A stretch of 36,953 bases of DNA from Deltaproteobacteria bacterium (GCA_029938605.1 JAOZUO010000073.1:1-36953); one strand, 5' to 3'; positions 16,867-25,760 are shown, counted from the first letter of the stretch. The notes: generated from the letters alone by a model not told the origin. Translations and numbers: made by a program.

Positions 16867-19800
16867 CTACCCCATTTCCCGGGCGAAGCGGTGCATGTCG
16901 GCGGGGCGGGCGAAACGGGGTTGGATCGTCGCTTCGAGGGGGAGGGGGAGCTTGTCTCCGGGGCTGAGGTCGGCCAGCTTGCGAGGCTCGGGATCCTTGT
17001 CCCGTTCGGATCGGGGGTAGATCACCAGGAGGTCACCCTCCCGGGCGTAGCGGCGCTCCACCAGGGCGAGGCCGATTTGGACCCGTCCCACGGAGACGCA
17101 GCTTGTGACGTGACCGATGAACTGGCCGCGCTTGCCGTCCACCACCTTGTTGCCTGGATGGATGCCCTTTCCGCCGGGGGTGTTGACCTGGAATCGCACC
17201 ACCTGGCGGGTCCAGCTCTCCAGTCGGGCGACGCAGTGATCCCGTCCGACGAACCATGGTTTGTGCATGCGTACGAAGGGCGCGTAGCCAGCCTCCATGG
17301 GGTTGATGCCGTACGGGCCGGCGAGCTCGTGGCCGTGCAGGGGGAGCCCCGCCTCGCACCGCGTGGAGTCCCGAGCGCCCAGGCCCGTGGGGGCCACTCC
17401 CAGCTCCTTGCCCGCATCCAGCAACAGATTCCACAGCCGGGGCGCGTGGTCGGGGTGAGGGAAGATTTCGAAGCCCACGTCCTCGCCGGTGTACCCGGTG
17501 CGTGCCACCAGCACGTCCACGTCGTCGAGGGAGCCGGTGGCCAGCTCGAAGCGACCGAGCTGGCGCAGTCGACTGGCGAAGTCGGCGTTGCGGGTGAGTC
17601 GGAGCATTGTGGGCAGGGAGGCCGGTCCCTGGAAGGCCAGGTCCACCCGTCGATTCGCGCCCTCGCTCTCATCGAGCTTCAGATTTACCAGCTCCACCTC
17701 GTGCTCCACCCGACGGATGGGGTGGCGCAGATCCATGCGCGCCTGTTGGCCGTTCACCGCGCGGAGCCAGGCCTCGTCCTCCTCGGCGTTGGCTGCGTTG
17801 ACCACCACCATGAAGCGGTCCGCCGCCTCCCGGTAGACGATGATGTCGTCTATGACCCGCCCGTCGGGCGCCAACAGATAGGAGTAGTGGCACTGGCCGG
17901 GGGCGAGCCACGGTACATAGTTGGTGGTGACGAGGTCTAAGAATCGCTCCGCGTGGCGGCCACGGACAGCGAGCACGCCCATGTGTGCGACATCGAAGAG
18001 CCCCGCTCCCAACCGTACAGCTTTGTGTTCGGCGCCGATGGAGGTGTACCACACGGGCATCTCCCAGCCGGCGAAGGGGATGATGAACTTCTTCTTGGTG
18101 AGCTTGAGGTGTTCGGCGTGGAGGCAGGTGCGACGTAGGGGCGGCTCCTGTACGGTGAAGTTGTGCTCGGGCGGCGCCGACTCCTGGGCCATGCCGGCCA
18201 GGATCTTATCCTGCCCCACAAAGTAGGGCTTGGAGGGCTCCACCAGCCCGGGAGTAAATACCTTGCCCAGGTCCGCGCCGGCGGGGGTCGTCGAGCCCAC
18301 GGCGGGCAGGTTCGCCTCGATGGCGAGGCGATCGGCCGCCTCGGAGCCGCAGGGTGTGGCGCCTCCCTCCAGCAGTCGCGACCAGAGGTTCTGGGCCTCC
18401 TCGGTGGGCGTGACGATCACGTGACGATCGGCGTCACCGGCTAGCCGGACCACCAGGGAGCTCTCCCAATGGCCGAGTCGCCCCGGGGCGAGCTCGGCCA
18501 GCTGCGGAACGGCCTTGGCCAACGTGGCCGCCGCTTCGGCGCCCTGCAGCGCGAGCACGGTCACCTCGGTGCTGTCCGAAAGGGGACGCACCACGGCGGG
18601 GCCCTCTACCTTGCGAAGGATGTCATCGTCCTGCTGTACGTAGCCGTCAGACAGCCCGCGTAGCCACGTCGTGACCGCATCGCCTCGACCGCCGCGGGTG
18701 ATGAGCAAAAAGGCGTGGGGCTCGGTGACGGGCATGGAGAGCCGGGCCACCGTCACCAGGTCCACGGGGGCTCCCTGCCGGTCCAGCAACAGGCCGGCGG
18801 TGCAGTCGCTTTGCCCGAGCCCGAGCACGTCGGCGGTCAGGGCGCCCTGGAGTAGATTCTCGGCCCGGCCGCCTTCGACCCGGATGGCGGCGGCGTCGCC
18901 GAGATCCCAGAGGGCGCATCCGGTGCGGGCAGCCTCCACCTCGTCATCCACCGATCCGAAGCGCTGTGGGATCTTCCAGCCCGCGCGATCGTGCAGCGTG
19001 GCCGCGGCCCTGGCGTGTGCCTGGCCGAGGGGAGTAGAGCGCGTCGACGCGGTGGCCTCGGGCTGGGTAACGGCGTGGGGATAGCCCACCGTGGAGCCGT
19101 CCCCCGGGGAGGCGTCCGCACCCTCGGTAGCCAGGGAGGAGATCTCAGCGCGGACCTCCTCAAGGAGCCCCCAGTCCAGCTTGGCGCGACCCACGGGACC
19201 GCCAGCATAGTGGTATTCAAAGGCGTGTGCGCCTCCGAGGGCCTTGAGCGTCACATCGGCGATACGATCCATGTGCTCGGGACCTAGCCCCCGCTGGGTC
19301 ACCCACACCGTGCCGAAGCGCAGCCCCGATGGCTGGTTCGCGGAGGTGTCGCCCATGATGGTGTTCTTGTTTACCGTGAGCCCGCACATGTCCAGCACCC
19401 GGGAGGCGATCTCTCCGGTCATCTTCACGCCCGAGGCGGTCTTGAGGCTCTTGAGATCCACCAGACACAGGTGGGTGTCGGTGCCGCCGTAAGCCAGCTT
19501 GACGCCCCGCTTGACGAAGGCCTCTGCCAGGGCCGAGGCGTTGGTTACCACGTCCTCCATCAGCTCTCGGAAGGGGGGCTGTCGATCCAGCTCGAAGGCC
19601 ACGGCCTTGGCGGCGATCTGATGGATGTGCGGCCCACCCTGCTCGCCGGGGAAGACGCCGAGATCCACGGCGGCGGCGTGGTCGGGATCCGTGGTAAGGA
19701 TCGCCGCGCCCCGGGGCCCGCAGAGGCTCTTGTGGGTGGTGAAGGAGATCACGTGGGCGTGGCCCACGGGACTGTTGAGCACCCCCGCCGCCACCAGGCC

Positions 19801-20526
19801 GGCGGTGTGAGCGATGTCCGCATGAAGGATGGCTCCCGCCTTGTCGGCCACCCGGCGAAGCGCCTCCCAGTCAATATCCCAGGGGTAGGCGGAGAATCCG
19901 GCCACGATGAGCGCGGGCCGAAACTCCAGGGCCTGGGACTCCATGGCCGCGTAGTCGAGCTTGCCATTGCGTCCGGGACGGTAGGCGCCGATGTGGTACG
20001 TCCGGCCGCTGCGGTTGACCTCGCTGCCGTGGGTGAGGTGCCCGCCGCAGGTCAGGTCCATCCCCATGATGCGGGATCCGGTCTCCAGGAACGCGTTGAA
20101 CACTGCGTTGTTGGCCGCGGCGCCGGACAGCGGTTGTACGTTGGCGTAGATCTGGTCGTGGCTCACGTGGTCGTTGGCGAACAGGTGGGACAGGCGGCGC
20201 TTGGCCACTGACTCCACCACGTTCACGTAGTCGCAGCCCTTGTAGTAGCGGCGATCGCCGTAGCGGCGGAACTCCACAAAGGTCTCATCGAAGGCCTCGA
20301 GCGCGTCAGTGTCCAGAGACCACATTCGCTCGGAGGGATAGCCCTCGGCGTAGATATTTCCGAGCTCGCTGGCGAGGGTCTCTCGCACGGCCGGTGGGCA
20401 GACGGACTCCGAGGCGATCATGATCAGCTTGCGGTTCTGGCGGTCGGCCTCGAAACGGTTCAGGCGCGCGATGACCGGGTCGGCCTGCGCGAGGGAATCA
20501 CCTGGGATACGGAGGGTATGGGTCAT
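16867..20526 (-). CDS. SHMT / degenerate GcvT / GcvT (aminomethyltransferase) fusion
   Basis: A single uninterrupted 1219-residue reading frame with three modules. Residues 1-455 are serine hydroxymethyltransferase-like: AEGYP, RRYYKGCDYVNVVE, ANVQPLSGAAAN, and the PLP lysine Lys266 in TTHKSLCGPRG. About 27 extra residues (64-90) interrupt the usual AEGYP-RRYYGG continuity. A hydrophilic linker spans 465-505. Residues 505-785 are GcvT-like but lack the DDxxVY signature (VDLVTVARL instead). Residues 800-1219 are GcvT-like with the active-site DDIIVYR (893-899), RTGYTGED and RDSTRCEAGLPLHGHEL (1052-1068). GcvT releases 5,10-methylene-THF and ammonia from the lipoyl-bound aminomethyl group; SHMT uses methylene-THF with glycine to make serine. 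The fusion could couple both steps. The start is ATG 20526, with AAGGAG upstream. No gcvH or gcvP lies in the window. Confidence 0.9.
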   Translation of the reverse strand: MTHTLRIPGDSLAQADPVIARLNRFEADRQNRKLIMIASESVCPPAVRETLASELGNIYAEGYPSERMWSLDTDALEAFDETFVEFRRYGDRRYYKGCDYVNVVESVAKRRLSHLFANDHVSHDQIYANVQPLSGAAANNAVFNAFLETGSRIMGMDLTCGGHLTHGSEVNRSGRTYHIGAYRPGRNGKLDYAAMESQALEFRPALIVAGFSAYPWDIDWEALRRVADKAGAILHADIAHTAGLVAAGVLNSPVGHAHVISFTTHKSLCGPRGAAILTTDPDHAAAVDLGVFPGEQGGPHIHQIAAKAVAFELDRQPPFRELMEDVVTNASALAEAFVKRGVKLAYGGTDTHLCLVDLKSLKTASGVKMTGEIASRVLDMCGLTVNKNTIMGDTSANQPSGLRFGTVWVTQRGLGPEHMDRIADVTLKALGGAHAFEYHYAGGPVGRAKLDWGLLEEVRAEISSLATEGADASPGDGSTVGYPHAVTQPEATASTRSTPLGQAHARAAATLHDRAGWKIPQRFGSVDDEVEAARTGCALWDLGDAAAIRVEGGRAENLLQGALTADVLGLGQSDCTAGLLLDRQGAPVDLVTVARLSMPVTEPHAFLLITRGGRGDAVTTWLRGLSDGYVQQDDDILRKVEGPAVVRPLSDSTEVTVLALQGAEAAATLAKAVPQLAELAPGRLGHWESSLVVRLAGDADRHVIVTPTEEAQNLWSRLLEGGATPCGSEAADRLAIEANLPAVGSTTPAGADLGKVFTPGLVEPSKPYFVGQDKILAGMAQESAPPEHNFTVQEPPLRRTCLHAEHLKLTKKKFIIPFAGWEMPVWYTSIGAEHKAVRLGAGLFDVAHMGVLAVRGRHAERFLDLVTTNYVPWLAPGQCHYSYLLAPDGRVIDDIIVYREAADRFMVVVNAANAEEDEAWLRAVNGQQARMDLRHPIRRVEHEVELVNLKLDESEGANRRVDLAFQGPASLPTMLRLTRNADFASRLRQLGRFELATGSLDDVDVLVARTGYTGEDVGFEIFPHPDHAPRLWNLLLDAGKELGVAPTGLGARDSTRCEAGLPLHGHELAGPYGINPMEAGYAPFVRMHKPWFVGRDHCVARLESWTRQVVRFQVNTPGGKGIHPGNKVVDGKRGQFIGHVTSCVSVGRVQIGLALVERRYAREGDLLVIYPRSERDKDPEPRKLADLSPGDKLPLPLEATIQPRFARPADMHRFAREMG

Positions 20527-20670
20527 GGGGGCTCCTTAGGGGATTTGACTCCGAGAACATTAATACCAGCAACTACGCCAACAGCAAGACTTCGCTGGTA
20601 CATTCCCAAAGTCGGGTCCAAATAAGGCAGTATGTGGACCCAGCGCGATGTCGCGTCGGGAGGCAAGGAC
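20527..20670. promoter_or_regulatory. Divergent region between the SHMT-GcvT fusion and exonuclease III
   Basis: A 144-base divergent gap with lower GC than its surroundings. It provides AAGGAG for the minus-strand gene and GGGAGG (20658-20663) for the plus-strand gene. No riboswitch fold (for example a tandem glycine riboswitch) is recognisable by eye in a leader this short. Confidence 0.45.
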
Positions 20671-21438
20671 TTGAAAATCGCCAGTTGGAACGTGAACTCG
20701 GTACGGGCGCGACTCGAGCGGGTGCTCGCGTGGCTTGAGGTGGAGCGCCCGGACGTGCTGTGTCTCCAGGAGACCAAGGTGGTGGACGAGGCCTTTCCCA
20801 TCGAACCCTTCGAAGACGCAGGCTACCAGGGGATCACCCATGGACAAAAGACCTACAACGGCGTGGCCATTCTAAGCCGAACCACCCCGCAAGAGATCTG
20901 CCGCGGCTTTGACGACGGAGACGACGACCTGGGCGCCCGGTTCCTCGTGGCCGAGATCGGTACCCTCTGGGTGGCCTCGGCGTACGTGCCCAATGGCCGG
21001 GAGGTGGGCACCTCCCACTTCCGCGACAAGCTCGCTTGGTTCGGTCGCTTGCGGAGCTTCCTCGAGGCCAACACCTCGCCCGACCAGGAGGTGGCCCTGT
21101 GCGGCGATTGGAATGTCACGCCCGACGACCGGGATCTTTGGAACCCCGAGGAGCGCCGCGGAGAGGTGCACTGTCACCCCGACGAGCGTGCAGCCCTGGA
21201 GCACCTGTGCGACTGGGGCCTCACCGACACTTTTCGAATGCACCACGATGAGGCCCAGCGGTACTCCTGGTGGGACTATCGCCGGCTGGGGTTCCCCAAA
21301 AACCACGGCATGCGCATCGACCTGATCCTCGCCACGGCCCCCCTGGCCGAACGTTGCGTCGCCGCCGACATCCACCGAGAGGCCAGAAAAGGGAAGGGCG
21401 CCTCGGATCACACCGTGATCACTGCCGACTTCGAGTGA
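20671..21438 (+). CDS. xthA: Exodeoxyribonuclease III (AP endonuclease)
   Basis: A base-excision-repair enzyme of the ExoIII/APE family, which cleaves DNA at abasic sites and degrades 3' ends with Mg2+. From the TTG start the protein has 255 residues and opens MKIASWNVNSVRARL, the standard family N-terminus. Signatures are LQETK (Glu34), GDWNV (Asp146, Asn148), RIDLILA and the terminal GASDHTVITADFE with the catalytic His. The TTG at 20671 was chosen over ATG 20632 because GGGAGG lies seven bases upstream and the extra 13 residues are not family-like. It stands alone on its strand, divergent from the fusion gene. The 99 bases after it show nothing clear. Confidence 0.93.
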   Translation: MKIASWNVNSVRARLERVLAWLEVERPDVLCLQETKVVDEAFPIEPFEDAGYQGITHGQKTYNGVAILSRTTPQEICRGFDDGDDDLGARFLVAEIGTLWVASAYVPNGREVGTSHFRDKLAWFGRLRSFLEANTSPDQEVALCGDWNVTPDDRDLWNPEERRGEVHCHPDERAALEHLCDWGLTDTFRMHHDEAQRYSWWDYRRLGFPKNHGMRIDLILATAPLAERCVAADIHREARKGKGASDHTVITADFE

Positions 21439-21537
21439 TCCACACTACTCGAAATTGATCCTTGTCGTAGCCAGTCTATGGCAATAGTCTGGGCCGCTCC
21501 ACTGGGCAGAACCCGCTTTGGAACTGAGTGAAAGCCA

Positions 21538-24500
21538 ATGAGCTATAGAAGACTACGCCAAGCGATCCTCATGGTGTTGGGACTGGTCATGGTCCTATCC
21601 GCCGTGTCGTACTCCAACCTGCTGCAGCGTGGCTACGTTGTGATGAAGTTCAGCGCGTTGCTGGTGGGGTCCACGGGGCTGCTGGCCCTGTGCGGCTTCC
21701 TGATCTTCCAGGATCGACGCTGGAAGGAGCTGCGGGATCCGTTGTTCTACCTGCTGGCGGCGGAGGTGGCGGTGCTGGGGCTCTCCGTCGTCTTCTCGGG
21801 GCAGCCCATGGTGAGCCTGCTGGGGTCCATGCCGCGGCTCATGGGATCGATCACCATCGGTTGCTTCTTGGTGGCTGCCATGGCGGTGGCGCTAGGCGCC
21901 GCCCGACGGCGGGAGAACCTGCTCTTTCTCCTGAGGGTGCTGGCGGCTACCTCCATTGTTGCGTCTCTTTCCGCCATCTACGAATGGCCCACGCATCCGA
22001 TCTTCCGCCCGCCGGGCCTGGTGGGTAACGCGGAGTTTCTCTCCAACTATCTGCTCTTTGGCGGGCTGGGCTCCTTGGGCCTGATGCTGGTGGAGAAGCG
22101 TAAGGGGTGGTGGATCTTCGCCACCGCGGCGACCGCCATTGTCGCGGTGGGTATGTCCGTGCTCAAGACCCGCGGCGCCTGGCTCGGCTACGGGGTCGGC
22201 ATCATGACCTTCCTGTTGGTAGCCAAGCCCTGGAAACAGCCCAAGGCGCTGGTACGCCAGACCCTGGTGCGGTTGCTTCTGTTGCCGGTGGTCGGCTTCT
22301 GTGTGGCGTTCGGGGCCGCGATCTACGGCTTCGTTACGGCGATCAAGCCCATTGGCTGGCACGCGCTGCTGCCGTTTTTGCCGGTGTTGGGGATGATGTT
22401 TCTTCCGCTGCCCTGGCTCCTGCCCCGGCTACGGATCTTCCGGCACGTCCTGGTGACCATCATCGTGGTGGTGACCGCCATCACCGGATTCTCGGTCTAC
22501 ACCCAGACCGCTATTCTGCCCTACGAGGTGGGCACCGCCCTGCGGGTGACCCAGGAGAGCGCCCGCGGCATCGTGCGGGAGGACACCGTCTCGATGCTGA
22601 GCAAGTACTGGCTCAAAGGGTGCGGCATCGAGAACTACCGGGTGGCCTTCCTGGAGTTCAAGACCGAGCGGGTGGCGCGGGCCGATCCCCGGGTGAACTA
22701 TCGGAACCCACACAATATGCTCCTGTACGAGTGGACGGCCAACGGTCTGTTCGGACTGCTGGTATACGTGGGGTTCATCATCGTGGGGATCTGGAGCCTG
22801 GTGCTTGCGCGACGTCGGGAGGAGGAGTCCCGATGGGGGTTGCTCGCTGCAGGCCTGCTGGCCACCCTGGTGGCCTACCTGGTGAACAACTTCTTCAATT
22901 ACGATGTGATCCCCAGCGGGCTGATGTTCTACGTGTTACTCGCCATGGGCATGGTGCTGCGTAGGACCGCCGGTGTAGCCCCTCCCGACGCCGGCGCCCC
23001 GGAGCCCGCCACGGGCGCCGAGCCTCCGCCCCAAGCAGAGCAGGAGTCCCGCCGATCCAAGGGCAAGCGTCGCCGGAACAAGTCGGAGGGAGTGGGGCGG
23101 AGTCGTCGGTTGGCCCAGAAGGTGGCCCAGCGAAAGCAGGCAGAGTCCCAATGGATGATCACCAGCCTCATCTGGGGGGGCGGTGGGGCGGTCGTGCTCT
23201 TCATGTTGCTTTGGGGCGTGTCCGGCATCCATGACGCATTCTCATTCACCATCTCCGAGCTCAAACACGTCTCCAGGGAGGTGCCGGTCAAGACCGATAT
23301 TTTACCGTGGATCCTGATGGCATCCTGGATCGGATTCTGGACGGTGGTGGTGTTCTGTGGGGATATTTTGCGCCCGGGTCTTCCCGAGGACGACGACGCC
23401 GTGGAGGACGACCGCCTGCCACAACACACCTGGCTCGTGCTCGGGCCGGTTCTGTTCCTCTGCGTTTCCACGGGGCTCTGGTGGGCCTCGAAGCAGATCA
23501 CGGCGGACTACCATATGTTTCGGGCTCTCGCCTATTCACGGGCGGCGGGGCGAAGCATCATTCCCGGCGTTCAGCGGGTCAACAACCGCTTGCGTAAGCT
23601 CACGCGCCAGGAGCAGATGCTGCGTCGCTCCGGACGCGACAATCCACGCCAGCAGGCGCGACTCGAATCCCAGATGCGGAGCCTGGAGCGGCGGCTGCAG
23701 AAGATGGCGCCGGTGTTGGGGAAGTTGCTCACGAAGGCGAAGTACCACGGCCGACGGGGGGTCGCCGCCGTGAACATGCTCGGCTACTACCACTTTCAGT
23801 ACTCCAAGGTGCTCCACCCCTTCCTCAAGGCGCGCAAGATGCTGCGCAGCTACAACGAGGTCGCGCTCGAGTCCTTGCAGCACGCCCGACGCAGTGTGTA
23901 CAACAACACCAACCCCGAGAGTGCCTGGTCCCATCTGTCAGTGGTCTACCTGGCGGCGGGGAGCCTGGATCCACAGGGGGCCGAGCCCTTGGATGATCCG
24001 TGGTTCGATCATCACCAGAGCGAGCTGCAGCGGTTGCTTCGTACGCACAGCCTGGGCCTGGCCAAGTGGGCCCTGGCCACGTCCATCTCCTACGACAAAT
24101 TCTACTACGACACCCACCGCATGATGGGGCTTTTGCACCTTCAGTCGGGCCACATCGATGAGGCCGTCAAGGAGATGAACCGCAGCCTCGACATCACCGA
24201 GGGGCAGCACTTCACCGGCTCTCGGGTCGCCGCCCTGCGGCTGAAGGAGGCCGTGGCCAAGGGCGATGATGTGGCCGCGGACAAGGCGCGGCGGGAGATG
24301 TGGCGGTGGCTGCTGCGGAGCCGCAACTTCCCGGGAATGCCGGTCATGCCGCTGAAATGGCTCGTCGTCGACGAAAAGAGAATGCGCCTCCAGAAGGTTG
24401 CGAAGATCCTCGCAAGCGGGCGGACGCGTACGGCCGGAAAGCGTCTGCGTTCCCTGAGGAAGCTGCGGGGGGCTAAGCGCTTGTCTTCTTACCATCTCCG

Positions 24501-25203
24501 CTTCCTGCGCGGTGTGTACGCCGCCCTGGTGGGAGATAGCGGTACGGCGTTTGAGCTGCTGAGGCACATGCGTCGTCCTCTCGGCAAAAAGACCGTCATC
24601 GATGAGGTGATCGAGCTGGTCACCGCCGCGGTGCGGGTGGAGGGGGACGTCAACCAGATGATCCGTGCGACGTCCGGCAGCAAGTCGAACAAACGAGAGA
24701 TGCGGCGGGCGATCTCCGGGGCGGTGGGGCGAGCCATGGGCAACCCCCTCCTGTATCTGAAGATCTTCGGCTTTGTCATCGCCGATATGGTGGATAACGG
24801 AGAGATGGAGAGGGCGAAGACCGCGGCAAAGGCGGCGGCGCAGTTTGCCTATTTGCTGTACTCCCGTCAGCGGACGGACCTGTTCAGCCGCAGGTTCCGC
24901 CGCCTCTATCGGCAGGTCCTCAGTGCCAAGGCCCAGGTGAAGTCGGCGGCCTCCAAGCGTGGCCGGATGATGCGGGTGCAGCAGATGCTTCAGCGGCGGA
25001 AGTACGGTGTGGCTCTACGCATCGCCCGGGGGGCCCTGAAGAAGTTCGGGTCCAAGGTGCCCATGGCCCACTTTTTCATGGGCGCTGCCCACGAGTCCCT
25101 GCGCCAAACCGACCAGGCCCGACAGGCCTTTGAGCGTTACCTCAAGGTGGATCCCAACGGCAAGTATGCCGACAAGGTTCGCGAGCGGCTCAAGAGTCTG
25201 TAA
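21538..25203 (+). CDS. O-antigen ligase/polymerase-like membrane protein with C-terminal TPR region
   Basis: A 1221-residue membrane protein. Residues 1-470 contain many membrane helices, with the Wzy/WaaL-type signatures GNAEFLSNY (about 163-171), a large loop ending in LKGCGIENYRVAF, and NPHNMLLYEWTANGLFG (about 390-406). Such proteins polymerise or ligate lipid-linked O-antigen or related glycans on the periplasmic face. A basic Pro/Ala-rich linker (about 480-540, RRSKGKRRRNK) is followed by three more hydrophobic segments near 545, 590 and 645. The last ~550 residues are helical and rich in basic residues, ending in a clear TPR (HFFMGAAHESLRQTDQARQAFERYLKVDPNG). The substrate is unknown. 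The start ATG has only a weak upstream purine stretch. The stop TAA coincides with the left edge of the MITE-like element. Confidence 0.82.
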   Translation: MSYRRLRQAILMVLGLVMVLSAVSYSNLLQRGYVVMKFSALLVGSTGLLALCGFLIFQDRRWKELRDPLFYLLAAEVAVLGLSVVFSGQPMVSLLGSMPRLMGSITIGCFLVAAMAVALGAARRRENLLFLLRVLAATSIVASLSAIYEWPTHPIFRPPGLVGNAEFLSNYLLFGGLGSLGLMLVEKRKGWWIFATAATAIVAVGMSVLKTRGAWLGYGVGIMTFLLVAKPWKQPKALVRQTLVRLLLLPVVGFCVAFGAAIYGFVTAIKPIGWHALLPFLPVLGMMFLPLPWLLPRLRIFRHVLVTIIVVVTAITGFSVYTQTAILPYEVGTALRVTQESARGIVREDTVSMLSKYWLKGCGIENYRVAFLEFKTERVARADPRVNYRNPHNMLLYEWTANGLFGLLVYVGFIIVGIWSLVLARRREEESRWGLLAAGLLATLVAYLVNNFFNYDVIPSGLMFYVLLAMGMVLRRTAGVAPPDAGAPEPATGAEPPPQAEQESRRSKGKRRRNKSEGVGRSRRLAQKVAQRKQAESQWMITSLIWGGGGAVVLFMLLWGVSGIHDAFSFTISELKHVSREVPVKTDILPWILMASWIGFWTVVVFCGDILRPGLPEDDDAVEDDRLPQHTWLVLGPVLFLCVSTGLWWASKQITADYHMFRALAYSRAAGRSIIPGVQRVNNRLRKLTRQEQMLRRSGRDNPRQQARLESQMRSLERRLQKMAPVLGKLLTKAKYHGRRGVAAVNMLGYYHFQYSKVLHPFLKARKMLRSYNEVALESLQHARRSVYNNTNPESAWSHLSVVYLAAGSLDPQGAEPLDDPWFDHHQSELQRLLRTHSLGLAKWALATSISYDKFYYDTHRMMGLLHLQSGHIDEAVKEMNRSLDITEGQHFTGSRVAALRLKEAVAKGDDVAADKARREMWRWLLRSRNFPGMPVMPLKWLVVDEKRMRLQKVAKILASGRTRTAGKRLRSLRKLRGAKRLSSYHLRFLRGVYAALVGDSGTAFELLRHMRRPLGKKTVIDEVIELVTAAVRVEGDVNQMIRATSGSKSNKREMRRAISGAVGRAMGNPLLYLKIFGFVIADMVDNGEMERAKTAAKAAAQFAYLLYSRQRTDLFSRRFRRLYRQVLSAKAQVKSAASKRGRMMRVQQMLQRRKYGVALRIARGALKKFGSKVPMAHFFMGAAHESLRQTDQARQAFERYLKVDPNGKYADKVRERLKSL

Positions 25204-25246
25204 GGGCCCGCCGCAAAATAAATACTCGATTCAGGGCGTCGATGCG

Positions 25247-25315
25247 CCCGGCTCGCGAGGCACGACGAGGCGCATACTTATTGATATGCAACGAGAAGTA
25301 ACGAAGCGAGCCGGG
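25247..25315. repeat. Nested palindrome inside the MITE
   Basis: CCCGGCTCGC (25247-25256) pairs with GCGAGCCGGG (25306-25315), and GCATA (25272-25276) pairs with TATGC (25285-25289) at the centre. The flanks carry GAGGCACGACGAGG on the left and AACGAGAAGTAACGAAG on the right. The layout resembles the palindrome at 29738-29879. Confidence 0.6.
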
Positions 25316-25357
25316 ATGCAGCGGCGGTCTGGGCGATCTAGCTCAATATAGGAGTCC

Positions 25358-25374
25358 CCCCGGCTTTGCCGGGG
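25358..25374. repeat. CCCCGGC-TTT-GCCGGGG hairpin
   Basis: A perfect 7-bp stem with a TTT loop, at the start of the segment shared with 29501-29670. The same hairpin recurs at 25627-25645. Confidence 0.6.
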
Positions 25375-25596
25375 AGGCCTTCACAGTTTGACATTTCCGG
25401 GAGTCGTTTCCGCCGTTGATGCGTTCGCTTCGCCCGCGCGAAGGAGCTTCACTCTGCCGCTCCAGCAGGACGCTGAGAGAGCGGCTGCCGTGAACTCCTC
25501 CACGCGAGCTTCGCTCTCTCTCCGATACTTGAGCGTGTGGGCCGTCAATGAAGTAAGCGCACCCCGAAAGGCACGAGAGCTGATCCGGCCTCCCCA

Positions 25597-25613
25597 AGCC
25601 GCTTTGAGCGGCT
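25597..25613. repeat. AGCCGC-TTTGA-GCGGCT hairpin near the MITE right end
   Basis: A perfect 6-bp stem just upstream of the larger hairpin at 25627. It is part of the structured right half of the element. Confidence 0.5.
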
Positions 25614-25626
25614 CACAATTGTAATG

Positions 25627-25645
25627 CCCCCGGCTTTGCCGGGGG
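25627..25645. terminator. Perfect 8-bp GC stem followed by an AT-rich stretch; possible terminator
   Basis: CCCCCGGC and GCCGGGGG flank a TTT loop, followed by ATATTTACTTATTTT. The stem with an imperfect T-rich tail could terminate transcription from the upstream membrane-protein gene before ileS. It is not a classic uninterrupted U-tract. Confidence 0.4.
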
Positions 25646-25731
25646 ATATTTACTTATTTTACGGCGGGCCCTTAGACCCCGCGCAGCGGCCATGGACCGG
25701 TCCCAGGCGGTCTCCGAAGTCCTGGATCTCA

Positions 25732-25760
25732 TTGACACACTACGGATCATACAGTACATG
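25732..25760 (+). promoter_or_regulatory. Possible ileS promoter
   Basis: TTGACA at 25732-25737 is a perfect -35 hexamer; 17 bases later TACATG (25755-25760) is a weak -10. It lies just outside the MITE, so the element probably did not separate ileS from its promoter. No T-box leader is evident. Confidence 0.3.

Larger units (their letters stand above)
25203..25672. mobile_element. MITE-like element with 22-bp terminal inverted repeats and TA target duplication
   Basis: The left end (25203-25224) and right end (25651-25672) are inverted repeats matching at 20 of 22 positions, each beginning AGGGCCCGCCG. A TA dinucleotide flanks both sides (25201-25202 and 25673-25674), as expected for IS630/Tc1-mariner-type insertion. 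There is no transposase frame inside, so it would be non-autonomous. The interior is rich in hairpins. Removing the element and one TA restores CTG TAG ACC, giving the upstream gene a native TAG stop; the present TAA is formed by TA plus the element's first base. Positions 25351-25520 have a diverged copy at 29501-29670. The transposon family is inferred from the TA and inverted repeats only. Confidence 0.75.

Noticed and set aside
16837..17940. 367-codon open frame on the plus strand across the end of the SHMT-GcvT gene
   Set aside because: It is antisense to the GcvT domain, whose signatures are on the minus strand; its composition is not protein-like.
25388..25624. Short open frames inside the MITE as a possible transposase remnant
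   Set aside because: They are under 90 residues, Ser/Arg/Ala-rich, follow the hairpin repeats and show no DDE or HTH motif.
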